DNA of 64,000 bases, from the NCBI GenBank assembly GCA_013373625.1, contig JABXHM010000003.1, positions 329,819 through 393,818 of the forward strand. Direction: 5' to 3'. The notes under the pieces are model-generated. The model did not search any database and was not told the DNA's origin. It saw only the letters and a program-made list of their open reading frames with translations. The stretch is from Alteromonadaceae bacterium (lineage in GTDB: Bacteria > Pseudomonadota > Gammaproteobacteria > Enterobacterales > Alteromonadaceae). Position numbers and translations under genes: made by a program. Shown here in pieces: positions 44,629 through 54,042 of the stretch (within the stretch, counting starts at the first letter, position 1; the number at the start of each line of letters is the position of its first letter).

Positions 44629-44945
44629 CCCCACAACAAATTGCGTCATTTTTACAGGTTGAAGACACCTTAGTGAGTTGGCACGGCGCAATGCCTGCTA
44701 CCCAACAGGCCGCGGTAAGCTTGTGTCATCGCATTGCCCAGGTACTACAAACTCAAACCAGCGAACCTGACTGGGGCGCTGACCGCATGCAGGTAAAACT
44801 TCATAACGCGCAGTTTGAATTATTACTCAACGTGGAATGGTTATGTGAAGCCGTGTGGCTTCAACCCATTGGGTTCTCGCAAAGTAATTTAACCCCACCT
44901 CAAATGCTGGCGGCCATTGAACAGCGTTTAAGCGAATTACGATAG
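44616..44945 (+). CDS. Small conserved-type protein of unknown function
   Basis: A 109-residue soluble alpha-helical protein. Its ATG at 44616 overlaps the end of selO by 13 bases, so it is translationally coupled to it. It has a charged N-terminal helix (LTPQQIASFLQVEDTLVSWHG) and a beta-rich middle (MQVKLHNAQFELLLNVEWLCEAVWLQPIG). The codon use resembles that of the neighbours. I cannot assign a family with confidence; a role connected with SelO is only suggested by the overlap. Confidence 0.6.
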   Translation: MQQLTPQQIASFLQVEDTLVSWHGAMPATQQAAVSLCHRIAQVLQTQTSEPDWGADRMQVKLHNAQFELLLNVEWLCEAVWLQPIGFSQSNLTPPQMLAAIEQRLSELR

Positions 44946-45105
44946 GCGCTCATTGGGCGGTTAACTCGTCATCATATGCAAAATGTAGTGCCTCGCGATT
45001 AGACTAAACTACCCAATTGGCGCTATACTGCCGCGCTCAGGGGCCTTGTAAATCCGCATTGAATCCCTATATAGCAGTTTCATCTTAATTCCGGCTTCGA
45101 GTTTC

Positions 45106-45723
45106 ATGACCAGTACATCTCAGCAATACCGATTTGTTAGCGCCGCTAAACTACCTACCCGAAAGGGAGAGTTTACCATTCATGCATTTGTTGAAGACGG
45201 CGGCACCGAGCACGTCGCGTTATCTTATGGCAGTTGGCAACCAAGCGACGTTGTGCCAATTCGAATTCATTCCGAATGCCTTACCGGTGATGCGTTATTT
45301 TCGACCCGCTGTGATTGTGGATTCCAGTTAGAACGTGCCATGGAAAACATTGTTGACCACGGTTATGGTGTATTACTTTACCTACGCCAGGAAGGCCGGG
45401 GGATTGGCCTAATCAATAAAATTCGCGCCTACCATTTGCAGGACAGCGGCATGGATACCGTAGAGGCCAATGAACACCTGGGCTTCGACGCTGACCTGCG
45501 TACTTACGACATGTGTAAGCTTATGCTCGACAAACTCGATGTCCATAACGTTGAGCTGATGACCAATAACCCGCGCAAAACCGCAGCGCTCAAAGATTTA
45601 GGCATTAACGTGGTGTCGCGCAAGCCCATAGATCACGGTATTACCGACGATAACAAACACTATATTCGCACTAAAACCGAGAAGCTCGGTCACGCCTTTG
45701 ACCCGCATTTATTTAAAGACTAG
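45106..45723 (+). CDS. ribA: GTP cyclohydrolase II
   Basis: A 205-residue enzyme opening GTP to the first pyrimidine intermediate of riboflavin. Zinc ligands lie in CLTGDALFSTRCDCGFQLE (C-x10-C-x-C). GTP-binding residues are in HSECLTGD, LRQEGRGIGL and the NPRKTAAL motif near the C-terminus. DAP-carrying bifunctional RibBA has an extra N-terminal domain, absent here. No FMN riboswitch was recognised in the 160 bases upstream. Confidence 0.96.
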   Translation: MTSTSQQYRFVSAAKLPTRKGEFTIHAFVEDGGTEHVALSYGSWQPSDVVPIRIHSECLTGDALFSTRCDCGFQLERAMENIVDHGYGVLLYLRQEGRGIGLINKIRAYHLQDSGMDTVEANEHLGFDADLRTYDMCKLMLDKLDVHNVELMTNNPRKTAALKDLGINVVSRKPIDHGITDDNKHYIRTKTEKLGHAFDPHLFKD

Positions 45724-45871
45724 CGCTCTGTAAATAAATCAACTCCTAGCAGCGCTTTGAGCTGATTAGCTGAATACCCGTTTTAACTTAATTCAGTCAG
45801 GGTTAATGTAAATGCCGCTATAACTGCATACAGACAACACACGTAGCGCCTCACGGCGTGGGAGAGTCAGT

Positions 45872-47341
45872 ATGCAAAAGCGAATCCTGTTAGCCACGTT
45901 GTTACCACTCTTTTATGGTAGCTATGCAACAGCCCTGAGCGATTCACAAACAGCCCTGAGCGATTCACAAACAGCCCTGAGCGATTCACAAACAGCCTTG
46001 AGCGATTCACAAACAGCCCTGAGCGGCACGCAAACCGCCCTGAGCGCCCCTGAAACGCAGCCGGTATCAAGCACGCAACAAGTCAGTATTGAAACCCTTG
46101 ATACCCTGCTCGCACCGATTGCCCTGTACCCTGACTCAGTGGTCACTCATATTCTGATCGCCAGTACATATCCATTGCAAGTCGTTGAAGCTGACCGCTG
46201 GCGACAGGCCAATCAGGATCTCGATGCATCGCAGATCGATGCGGCACTGGCAGCCTATGACTGGGAACCCAGTGTTAAAGCGCTGGTACCATTTACCGAG
46301 GTACTGCGCCATATGAGTGAAGATCTCACCTGGCTACAAACCCTCGGTGACGCAGTAATTACTAACGAAGATCAAGTGCTCGCCAGGGTTCAGGCATTAC
46401 GGCTACAAGCCTGGCAAAGCGGTAATCTGCAAAGTAACGAATATCAGGAAGTTGAGTATCAAAACGCGACGTCCCGGGAGCGTATTATTGTCATCGAGCC
46501 GCGCCGTCCCGAGATAGTCTATATTCCTTATTATGACCCCCGCTATGTGTACGGTCACTGGCGCCATCGTCGCCAACCGTTTTACTGGCCCGGCAATGTG
46601 CGCATAGCACTTGGCCACAGTATTTACTGGGGGCCGCATGTGTCCTTGTCGGCCAGCTTTTATTTCGGCCATATCTGGTGGCCAGAGCGCCACATCATTG
46701 TGCGCCACACACCGGTATATCATTACAACAAGCCGAGTTACCGCAAACGCTATTCGGTAAAAGAGTATCATCGCTGGCAGCACAATGCCGGACAACGCCA
46801 TGCCCGGTACTCTAAAACGGTTACACGGCACAAGCCCGCCATTGTTAAGCAACACCGGACACTGAATAAGCAACTCGCGCACCACAAACTATACTCGGCA
46901 ACGCAAGCACTCTCGTCGCGGGGTAGCACGCACAAGCCAGTAAAGGCCACGAGACAGCCTATCAATACCACCGCGCCCCCGGTACGCAGTGTTAAAGGTA
47001 GTATTAAAGATAACAGTGACCGCCGAATAACCGTTAATCAGCCCGGCCAACATAAGCTTACGCGGCCAAATAGTCAGGAATTGAAACAACGCAATGTTCA
47101 TAAAGAGGCGCTCAAACGCGATGCCAGGCCAGTATACAAACAACCAGCACAGCCACGTAACAATAACGCCCGGCCACAAACTAAAAGCGTGCGCACACCC
47201 GACTATACGCCCAAACGTGAAACCAAGCGCGAGCCCAAACGAGCGACAACTCACCGCACGGTGAAAAACTCACAGAGTATGTCGGGCAGGTCACAGCGGC
47301 CGGCAAGCCAAAGTAAGCAAAGAATGAAGCGCGAACACTAG
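45872..47341 (+). CDS. DUF3300-family secreted protein with N-terminal heptad repeats
   Basis: A 489-residue exported protein with an N-terminal signal peptide (about 1-21). Six tandem 7-residue units (TALSDSQ four times, then two changed copies) follow at about 20-61. The DUF3300 core starts at QVSIETLDTLLAPIALYPDSVVTHILIASTYPLQVVEADRW and continues through ERIIVIEPRRPEIVYIPYYDPRYVYGHW. The C-terminal ~200 residues are very basic and His/Arg/Lys/Gln-rich, predicted to be unfolded. The function is not established; it might bind nucleic acid or polyanions at the surface. Confidence 0.85.
   Translation: MQKRILLATLLPLFYGSYATALSDSQTALSDSQTALSDSQTALSDSQTALSGTQTALSAPETQPVSSTQQVSIETLDTLLAPIALYPDSVVTHILIASTYPLQVVEADRWRQANQDLDASQIDAALAAYDWEPSVKALVPFTEVLRHMSEDLTWLQTLGDAVITNEDQVLARVQALRLQAWQSGNLQSNEYQEVEYQNATSRERIIVIEPRRPEIVYIPYYDPRYVYGHWRHRRQPFYWPGNVRIALGHSIYWGPHVSLSASFYFGHIWWPERHIIVRHTPVYHYNKPSYRKRYSVKEYHRWQHNAGQRHARYSKTVTRHKPAIVKQHRTLNKQLAHHKLYSATQALSSRGSTHKPVKATRQPINTTAPPVRSVKGSIKDNSDRRITVNQPGQHKLTRPNSQELKQRNVHKEALKRDARPVYKQPAQPRNNNARPQTKSVRTPDYTPKRETKREPKRATTHRTVKNSQSMSGRSQRPASQSKQRMKREH
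45929..46054 (+). repeat. 21-bp tandem repeats in the DUF3300 gene
   Basis: Six copies of 21 bp start at 45929: four nearly identical and two diverged, all in frame. Each encodes Thr-Ala-Leu-Ser plus three residues. Being multiples of three, changes in copy number would not shift the frame. Confidence 0.9.
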
Positions 47342-47389
47342 CTGGCTAATCGGCAATCCAATTGGCAATATTCTTCAACTGGCAGCGTT

Positions 47390-48271
47390 CTAACACTGCG
47401 TAAGACCAGCCAGGTAACGCTGATAGCCAGTCACAAAGCGCGTCGGTGATTGGGGGGCCAGATTGAAATATAAGGAGGGTTCAATCAGCTCCAGTTCGAT
47501 GATGCGCCATTGTTCAGCAAACATCAGTAAATCAACCCGCGCATACAGGTAATCATCTGGCATGGCAGCCAGTGCTGCCTCTGCGTTTTTTAGCATTGCC
47601 GTATCGGGGGTAATGACTTGTAAACTGCCGCCATGCTCTTCCTGCACTCTGAAGTCACCCGCTTTGGGGCGTTTTAAAATGGCGTGACTCAGTTCACCAG
47701 CAAAGTAAAACAAGGAAACCTCACCATATTCGACAACACTGGTCACAAAGGGTTGGAGCATAAAACTGCGTTGAGCAAAACAGCGCGTAAGCTCCGGAAT
47801 ATGGGCAGGTAAGGTCTCAGGCGTTAGCCTGTAGGTATCGTCGGCATTGGCACTGACACACGGCTTTATGACGATTTCATTACTCTGAAAATGACCGAAA
47901 GCATCGGCAACGGTCTCCTCGTCGAACGCATCAAACCAGAGTGTTGGCAATACTGCGACACCGCTGCTGGCCAAATCTTTAAGGTACACTTTATTAAGAT
48001 TCCACAGCATTAACTGCAGGGAGTTAACTAACAGGGTTTGGCTGGCGATTCGCTGCAGGCATGCCACAAAGGCGCTTTCATGCTGCTGGTAATCCCACGG
48101 CGTGCGAACGATGACGGCTTCATACTGCGAATAATCATGCTCGGCATCATGCCACGACACCGTGCTTATTGCATAACCGAGCTGTGCGAAGGGTTCAAAC
48201 AGCAGTTCATCGTAAACATAAAAAGCTTCAAGCTCTTTTGGGTCCATGGAGAGAAAAGCGAGTTTTTTCAT
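47390..48271 (-). CDS. ATP-grasp domain protein (RimK/DcsG-like)
   Basis: A 293-residue protein of ATP-grasp type. The N-terminal part (1-90) has EAVIVRTPWDYQQHE. It is followed by the ATP-grasp segments LNKVYLKDLASSGVAVLPTLWFD, EIVIKPCVSANADDTYRL with the lysine that binds ATP, and the metal-binding end RIIELELIEPSLYFNL. This pattern is shared with DcsG-type and RimK-type ligases, which join a carboxylate to an amine. The partner substrate is not known. It precedes the DUF1439 gene by genome order but has its own start. Confidence 0.75.
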   Translation of the reverse strand: MKKLAFLSMDPKELEAFYVYDELLFEPFAQLGYAISTVSWHDAEHDYSQYEAVIVRTPWDYQQHESAFVACLQRIASQTLLVNSLQLMLWNLNKVYLKDLASSGVAVLPTLWFDAFDEETVADAFGHFQSNEIVIKPCVSANADDTYRLTPETLPAHIPELTRCFAQRSFMLQPFVTSVVEYGEVSLFYFAGELSHAILKRPKAGDFRVQEEHGGSLQVITPDTAMLKNAEAALAAMPDDYLYARVDLLMFAEQWRIIELELIEPSLYFNLAPQSPTRFVTGYQRYLAGLTQC

Positions 48272-48284
48272 AATGCGTCTTCTG

Positions 48285-48809
48285 TCAAATTTCGATCAAC
48301 AAACCATTGGCGGTAATGTCGATACGTTTTGGCGTGTTTAATCCCCATGCCGCCAAATTAAGTTGCTCAAAATCAACCAATAGTATCAGCGGCATACGCT
48401 TACCTTCGAGGCGTTTGATACTGGTAATCAGACTCTCAGCGACCATAGCCTGGTTATCGTCTATGGTTAATTTGTCGAGGCGCGGCTCTTTAAGCTGCAG
48501 TTGCGCCAGTTGGCCGTGATAGGTGACTTGTCCGACTATCTCGGCAGTTGCCTGTAATCGCTGACCATTTTGAACTGCCAGCACTGTCACAATGACATTA
48601 ATCTCGTCTTCCAGTGGATCCAGTTCTACGTTCGGGTTTGAAAAGGTAAACAGCACATTGTCAAAGGTACGCTGTTGAGGAAACATCGCTCTTACCATAA
48701 CGTTTAACTGTTTTTGAGAGAGTGTGATCGTAAACGCCTGCGCGGCCTGGGAAACAAGCAAAAAAGCTAGAACTGTGAGGGCTATGACCGCCCGATTAAA
48801 CAACTGCAT
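48285..48809 (-). CDS. DUF1439-family exported protein (YceB-like)
   Basis: A 174-residue protein with a signal peptide ending around QAAQA. The mature chain has FTITLSQKQLNVMVRAMFPQQRTFDNVLFTFSNPNVELDPLEDEINV, the DUF1439 core, like E. coli lipoprotein YceB but here without a lipobox cysteine. The family resembles lipid-binding TULIP/SMP-type folds at low similarity. Start ATG 48809 gives the signal peptide; the longer frame is disfavoured. It ends 13 bases before the ATP-grasp gene begins. Confidence 0.82.
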   Translation of the reverse strand: MQLFNRAVIALTVLAFLLVSQAAQAFTITLSQKQLNVMVRAMFPQQRTFDNVLFTFSNPNVELDPLEDEINVIVTVLAVQNGQRLQATAEIVGQVTYHGQLAQLQLKEPRLDKLTIDDNQAMVAESLITSIKRLEGKRMPLILLVDFEQLNLAAWGLNTPKRIDITANGLLIEI

Positions 48810-49030
48810 GGTAAACTTCTTCGGTAAAAAGAGGCCCAAGGCTACCATAATTATTGGTTACCGGCATGCACAGGTGAGTCAGACCGGGAACGTGGTCGCT
48901 ATAAAGGCCCCTGCTGGCCACGAAGTTTCAGCACCAGTAAATGGGAGTGTAACGGGTCACTTTCATCACACCCCCAAAGAAGCCTTCTCGCTACATACTG
49001 TGCTAGACGAAATGTTGTTTGAGTCATATC

Positions 49031-49945
49031 ATGAGGACAATTCACCTAAAAAAGTTACACTACGTGCAGACGGCTATTAGCGAAATTAAAAACGTTTTAT
49101 CTACCCATTTATTTACCCTGTTTGATGTACAAATTACGGTAGGTGTGCTGGTTGCAATACCGCTGATATATATTGTCGGTATTTGGCTAATGAAAAAGCT
49201 TGCCCATATAGCCACGTTTCGTTTGCGCGCATCTGGCGCGAGTCCCGACGCTGTACATTTGTTTAAACGGATTTTCTACATACTCGCCAGTGCAATTCTT
49301 ATCGTCACCACACTTGACGTCATGGAAGTCCCGCTTACCGCCTTTGCCTTTTTATCAGGCGCTGTTGCGATAGGTGTGGGCTTTGGTGCACAGAATATTA
49401 TTAATAATTTTATTTCTGGCTGGATTTTAATGTGGGAAAGGCCCATTCGTATCGGGGATTTTCTTGAAGTAGACGGTGCCAGGGGCACGGTAGAATCCAT
49501 TAACACCCGTTCTACCCGCATTCGCCGTACTGATGGTGTGCATATGTTAATCCCCAACAGTAAACTGCTGGAAAACACCGTGGTTAACTGGACCTTAATC
49601 GACTACCTGACGCGCACGTCTGTCAAAGTCGGTGTCGCCTATGGTTCTGACTGTAAGCTGGTAGCGAAGCTCATTGCAGATGCCGTCAATGCTCAGGAAG
49701 ACATCCTACAAGAACCAGGTTCAGTTGTGATCTTTGAAGATTTTGGTGATAACGCATTGGTTTTTGAAACCCTGTTTTGGGTGAACGCGACGGTAGAGCG
49801 CGATCTACGCCGAATTCGCAGTAACGTGCGGTTTGCTATTGACGAGATCTTCGCTGAACATAACGTCGTTATTGCGTTCCCTCAGCGCGATGTTCATCTT
49901 GATGGCACATTACAACTGGTCAGACAGTCTAAGGAACCCCAGTGA
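49031..49945 (+). CDS. Small-conductance mechanosensitive channel MscS family
   Basis: About 304 residues with three membrane helices at 25-135. The pore helix TM3 is FAFLSGAVAIGVGFGAQNIINNFISGWIL, with the alternating Gly/Ala pattern of MscS. The beta domain has ERPIRIGDFLEVDGARGTVESINTRSTRIRRTDGVHMLIPNSKLLENTVVNW, the core signature. Protects against osmotic downshift. The start is uncertain (ATG 49031 used; no strong ribosome-binding site). It overlaps zntB by 4 bases. Confidence 0.9.
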   Translation: MRTIHLKKLHYVQTAISEIKNVLSTHLFTLFDVQITVGVLVAIPLIYIVGIWLMKKLAHIATFRLRASGASPDAVHLFKRIFYILASAILIVTTLDVMEVPLTAFAFLSGAVAIGVGFGAQNIINNFISGWILMWERPIRIGDFLEVDGARGTVESINTRSTRIRRTDGVHMLIPNSKLLENTVVNWTLIDYLTRTSVKVGVAYGSDCKLVAKLIADAVNAQEDILQEPGSVVIFEDFGDNALVFETLFWVNATVERDLRRIRSNVRFAIDEIFAEHNVVIAFPQRDVHLDGTLQLVRQSKEPQ

Positions 49946-50913
49946 CAAATGTAAACAGCGCCTTACTTTGGGCCTTTGATATCGATAGCGAAGGTAACGT
50001 CAGCAATGTACCCGCCGGGCAACTAAGCTCGCCGGTACCAGCGCAAAGCTATCGCTGGGTACATATGCAATCTGATAGCACCGACGCCGAGCAGCTTATA
50101 AACATGATGGGGCTGTCAAGTTCCGTGGGTGAAAGTCTGATGGCACTGCAAACCCGCCCGCGGGTGATCCCTTTATCAGATGGCGCGCTGGCCTTTTTAC
50201 GCGGTATTAACGCCAATCCTGGTGCCGACCCTGAAGATATGGTGTCGTTAAGACTATGGATTACACCGACCCTGGTAGTGACTGCGCGGCGTCATGAACG
50301 CAAACTGGTTAGCGTGCAGGATACCCGTATTCAGATTGAAGAAGGCAATGCGCCAGCGTCGAGTGCGGAGTTATTAGTTGCGCTGCTCACTCGTATCGCA
50401 GACCGCATTCAGGATAAAGTAGAGGAAATCGACGAGGACCTCGGCGAATATGAAGCGGCTGAGACCCTCAACAAACAGGATCGTAATCACTTGTCAATGT
50501 TGCGCCGCCAGACTGCCAGCATTCGCCGTTATCTGGCTCCGCAGCGTGATGCACTGGAGGCGCTCGGACGTGTACCGGGGCTGATCGACAACGCCCATGC
50601 ATTTAGCCTGCGCGATCAATCAGACCGTATGACTCGTTCAATCGAAGATCTCGACCTTGCCCGTGAGCGGGCCATCGTATTGCAGGACGAACTGCGCAAT
50701 CAAATTAGCGACAAACAAAATATTCGCATGTACGTGTTATCAATGGTTACCGCGATCTTCTTGCCGCTGTCTTTTTTAACCGGTGTATTTGGTATGAACG
50801 TAGCAGGGCTGCCGGGTACAGAAACCCCTGATGGATTTTTCAATTTAATGACCGCCATGGGCATATTGGCGGCTCTCATGCTGTTAGGGATGCTTTGGAA
50901 AAAATGGCTTTAA
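49942..50913 (+). CDS. zntB: Zinc transporter ZntB (CorA family)
   Basis: A 323-residue CorA-superfamily transporter. The large cytoplasmic N-domain is alpha/beta and ends in long helices (about 150-260). Two C-terminal membrane helices carry the FGMNVAGLPG motif, the GMN signature with its nearby loop. ZntB mediates Zn2+ flux across the inner membrane. The GTG start overlaps mscS by 4 bases with AAGGA before it, so the two are co-translated. Confidence 0.88.
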   Translation: MTNVNSALLWAFDIDSEGNVSNVPAGQLSSPVPAQSYRWVHMQSDSTDAEQLINMMGLSSSVGESLMALQTRPRVIPLSDGALAFLRGINANPGADPEDMVSLRLWITPTLVVTARRHERKLVSVQDTRIQIEEGNAPASSAELLVALLTRIADRIQDKVEEIDEDLGEYEAAETLNKQDRNHLSMLRRQTASIRRYLAPQRDALEALGRVPGLIDNAHAFSLRDQSDRMTRSIEDLDLARERAIVLQDELRNQISDKQNIRMYVLSMVTAIFLPLSFLTGVFGMNVAGLPGTETPDGFFNLMTAMGILAALMLLGMLWKKWL

Positions 50914-51079
50914 CCACTTAACCCAATAAAGTTTTCAATAAATCTAATCTTTTATTAGCAACCCTGCGTATATTGCTGGCACGTTCCCCGTGTTCATCTA
51001 CACTTAAATTATATTACAGGCCTTCGGTTTTGTTGCCGGGGCAGCCCTGTACATAAAACTAAATCCTGGAGCTTTACGC

Positions 51080-52558
51080 ATGTATTCGTGGATTCAAGAC
51101 GGCCATAAGATTTTTCGGGCCCTGTTAATAGTGCAGTTTATTGTTGCCATCATTATAGGGCTGGTCACTGGCGAATTAATGGTCGCCTTCTGGCTGGGTA
51201 TACCCATTATAGCGCTGCCTTTATACCTGAGTTATACCTCTGAACGCTCTGAAATCAGTGCGCATGCAATGGGCATAGGCTCACAACTGATGACAGCGCT
51301 GCATATTCATCAATCGTTTGGTTTGATTGAAATGCATTTTGAGATTTTTTCGTTACTGGCAGTTCTCGCCGTATTTCGTAACTGGAAAGTCATTGCGTCG
51401 GCCACGGTATTCATTGCCATACACCATATCTGCTTTTTCATTTTACAGGTTGAAGGGTTTGGGGTTTATGCCTATGAGGAAGGACATGTCACCTTTACTA
51501 TCCTGCTACTGCATGCCGTATTTGCCCTGGTTGAAGGCTTTATTCTGATGTACATGACCAAACGCAGTCATGCAGAAGGGGTAGGCGCTGCAGCGCTTGA
51601 AGCAGCGATTAATGATATTTTAGCTGACCAGCATAAGCTCAACCTGAGAGTCGGTATTGATAAGTCCATCCCCATGTTAAGCCGGTTTGATGAACTGCTT
51701 GCTGCGTTACGACAACTGGTCAACGATGCGACCAACCTCGCCAACGATGTAGCTAAAACCAGTGGCTTTATGCAGTCGTCTACCCGGGAGCTAAATGGGC
51801 ACGTTATGCAAAGTAATCATGAAATTGGCATTATCTCCACCGCCTCAGAGGAAATTGCCGTAACCCTGCAGGATTCAGCAGAACGCACTAATGCCGCTAA
51901 CGACATCACCCGGGAAGCAAAACAAAACACCACCGATTCCCGCCTCGCCGTTGAGAGCACTAAAACCACCATTAATTCATTACGCGATCGGCTCAATAAA
52001 GCCGCGAAGACCAATCAGGAACTAAATGAACGTTGTTCGAGCATTTCAGAATCGATGCGGTCAATTACCGCGGTGGCAGAGCAAACCAACCTGCTTGCAC
52101 TTAACGCAGCCATTGAGTCTGCCCGCGCAGGTGAACACGGACGCGGCTTTGCCGTTGTTGCCGATGAAGTAAGAACCCTGGCAATTCGCTCCAAAGAAAG
52201 TGCCGATGAAATCAGCACCATTACCGAGCACTTGGTGTCCAGTACGGCATCTTCAGTCAGTCAGATGAATGAGTGTGTGGAGCTGGTTGATCAGGCTGTA
52301 GACGCTTCAGACAACGCTGCCAGCTATATGCAACACATTGAAGAGCAAATTCAGGCGGCCAGCGATAACATGATGGAAGTTGCCACGTCGGCGGTTGAGC
52401 AGGAAGCCGCCTCAGGCTCTATTGCCAAAAGTACCGCTAAAATTCATGAGCTATCTACACTTGAGGCCGATACTGCAGCCGAATTAGAAGCCAAAGCACA
52501 AGAACTGGCGCAGAAGTGTCAGTCCATGCTGAACACCGTTACCCGATTCATAATATAA
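51080..52558 (+). CDS. Methyl-accepting chemotaxis protein with His-rich membrane sensor
   Basis: A 492-residue chemoreceptor. The first ~170 residues form about six membrane helices with short loops and no periplasmic sensor domain. Histidines cluster in and near the helices: [16 protein letters not shown] and [17 protein letters not shown] domain is not obvious. The signalling domain has the highly conserved hairpin tip region [35 protein letters not shown]. Membrane-embedded sensing (possibly metal, haem or lipid) is inferred. The stop shares one base with the next gene. Confidence 0.9.
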   Translation: MYSWIQDGHKIFRALLIVQFIVAIIIGLVTGELMVAFWLGIPIIALPLYLSYTSERSEISAHAMGIGSQLMTALHIHQSFGLIEMHFEIFSLLAVLAVFRNWKVIASATVFIAIHHICFFILQVEGFGVYAYEEGHVTFTILLLHAVFALVEGFILMYMTKRSHAEGVGAAALEAAINDILADQHKLNLRVGIDKSIPMLSRFDELLAALRQLVNDATNLANDVAKTSGFMQSSTRELNGHVMQSNHEIGIISTASEEIAVTLQDSAERTNAANDITREAKQNTTDSRLAVESTKTTINSLRDRLNKAAKTNQELNERCSSISESMRSITAVAEQTNLLALNAAIESARAGEHGRGFAVVADEVRTLAIRSKESADEISTITEHLVSSTASSVSQMNECVELVDQAVDASDNAASYMQHIEEQIQAASDNMMEVATSAVEQEAASGSIAKSTAKIHELSTLEADTAAELEAKAQELAQKCQSMLNTVTRFII

Positions 52559-53085
52559 TGTCGAACCGGGTTACCACCATTGCTGTTGTTGCCTGGGCTG
52601 TAGCCATTTTGGCGGCATTAATGCTGGCGAACCTCGATCAAATAAAGATGTTTGATCCGCAAATGAAACTGGCTCAAGCGGCGAGCCAGCCCAATTTTGA
52701 CCAGCAGTTTACTGCAGACCTTAGCGCGGCTGGCGTCAAACCGGGTTCATTAGTCCACATTCGGGCCAGTCAGCGCTGTTATTGCAATACGCTTACCGAA
52801 CCCCATCAGCAGGAACTCAGCCAGGCCCTGGCTGCTAACGGTTATCAGGTAACGCAGGTGTCACTCACAGAGCACCCACAACTCACCCAATACATCGACG
52901 CATTCCCGGCTTTGGCCGTGGTCGATAAACAGGGCAAGTTACGCTACGTTGGCCCTTATGCCATCGGCTATGGTTGTTTTACCGGCAATAATCTGGTGGC
53001 CGAAATTAGTCAGTTGGCAACCGCCAGCGAATACTTTGGTGCCAGTGTTAACTCCGACGCGAAAGGCTGTTTTTGTGCTGTCTGA
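52558..53085 (+). CDS. DUF6436-type membrane-anchored thioredoxin-like protein
   Basis: A 175-residue protein with one N-terminal membrane anchor (about 5-27). The soluble part looks thioredoxin-like: LVHIRASQRCYCNTLTEPHQQEL, then FPALAVVDKQGKLRYVGPYAIGYGCF with the cis-Pro-like segment. A C-Y-C motif replaces the CxxC motif, and it ends with GCFC. The DUF6436 name is from memory of similar proteins. Its ATG overlaps the MCP stop by 1 base, so it is expressed with the receptor. It may act in redox or metal handling. Confidence 0.7.
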   Translation: MSNRVTTIAVVAWAVAILAALMLANLDQIKMFDPQMKLAQAASQPNFDQQFTADLSAAGVKPGSLVHIRASQRCYCNTLTEPHQQELSQALAANGYQVTQVSLTEHPQLTQYIDAFPALAVVDKQGKLRYVGPYAIGYGCFTGNNLVAEISQLATASEYFGASVNSDAKGCFCAV

Positions 53086-53109
53086 CCATCTAGTCGCCAC
53101 AACCTGAAC

Positions 53110-54042
53110 TTAATGACTCTGTGCGTCGCCGTGCAGGCCTTTAATATGCGCTACAACACTGCGCCCCAATGCACTGAGTACATATCCCCCTTCAAGCATA
53201 CTGACAATGCGGCCATGACACACTTCATCGGCCACCTCTCGCAGTTGTCGGCTTATCCAGTGGTAATCATCTTCCCGTAAACGGAGCTGTCCCATATCAT
53301 CTTCAGCGTGGGCATCGAAACCGGCACTAATCAGTATTAACTCAGGCTGGAAATTACGCAGCGCAGCAAACCAATAACTTACCGCAGCGCGGAATTCTTC
53401 ACCATTTGCCCCGGCTTTTAACGGCGCGCTGAGAATATTACTGGCCGACACCGGTGCCCCCGAATGCGGATAAAACGGATGTTGAAACGAAGAGCACATC
53501 ATTATGCGCCGATCACCGGCAATGATACTTTCGGTGCCATTGCCATGATGGACGTCAAAATCAACAATCGCGACGCGCTGTAAATCATAGTGTTTAATGG
53601 CGTAGCGGGCGGCCACGGCAATATTATTAAATAAGCAAAAGCCCATGGCGCTATCATATTCGGCGTGATGACCTGGCGGGCGTACCGCACAAAAGGCCTG
53701 GCGATCTTCTCCTGCCATCACCCAATCCACAGCATCACAACCGGCACCCGCCGCATACAAGGCGGCACTTAGTGTGATTGGCGTCATGCCTGTATCCTGC
53801 TCCAACCAAATCACTCCTGAGTCTGGTGAACGCTTGAAGATGCTGTCAACGTAGTACGGGTCGTGAGCCAGCGCCAGGTTCTCCCGTTTTACCTGTTCAG
53901 CATCACCATGCTGACAAATCATATCCAGACCCGAGGCCAGCAACTGGTCATCAATGGCATACAGGCGATCCGGGTTTTCGGGATGCTCAGCCGAGACATC
54001 ATGGTGCACGCAATCCTTACCACGAAATATTTTAATGGTCAT
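53110..54042 (-). CDS. Histone-deacetylase-superfamily protein (HDAC-like, class II)
   Basis: A 310-residue zinc hydrolase of the arginase-deacetylase fold. Zinc and catalytic residues are visible: RPPGHHAEYDSAMGFCLFNN (the two active-site His), VDFDVHHGNGTESI (Asp and His ligands) and GFDAHAEDDMGQ (Asp ligand). Substrates in bacteria include acetyl-lysine, acetylpolyamines and others. The start ATG 54042 has AAGGAC 6 nt upstream; the longer frame is disfavoured. It overlaps the upstream CoA-transferase/GNAT gene by 11 bases, so both are likely made together. Confidence 0.9.
   Translation of the reverse strand: MTIKIFRGKDCVHHDVSAEHPENPDRLYAIDDQLLASGLDMICQHGDAEQVKRENLALAHDPYYVDSIFKRSPDSGVIWLEQDTGMTPITLSAALYAAGAGCDAVDWVMAGEDRQAFCAVRPPGHHAEYDSAMGFCLFNNIAVAARYAIKHYDLQRVAIVDFDVHHGNGTESIIAGDRRIMMCSSFQHPFYPHSGAPVSASNILSAPLKAGANGEEFRAAVSYWFAALRNFQPELILISAGFDAHAEDDMGQLRLREDDYHWISRQLREVADEVCHGRIVSMLEGGYVLSALGRSVVAHIKGLHGDAQSH

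Noticed and set aside
44946..45105. FMN riboswitch before ribA
   Set aside because: The conserved FMN-element blocks are not present.
45867..46146. Minus-strand frames with repeated SGLFVNR and LRAVCES units
   Set aside because: Antisense shadows of the 21-bp repeats in the DUF3300 gene.
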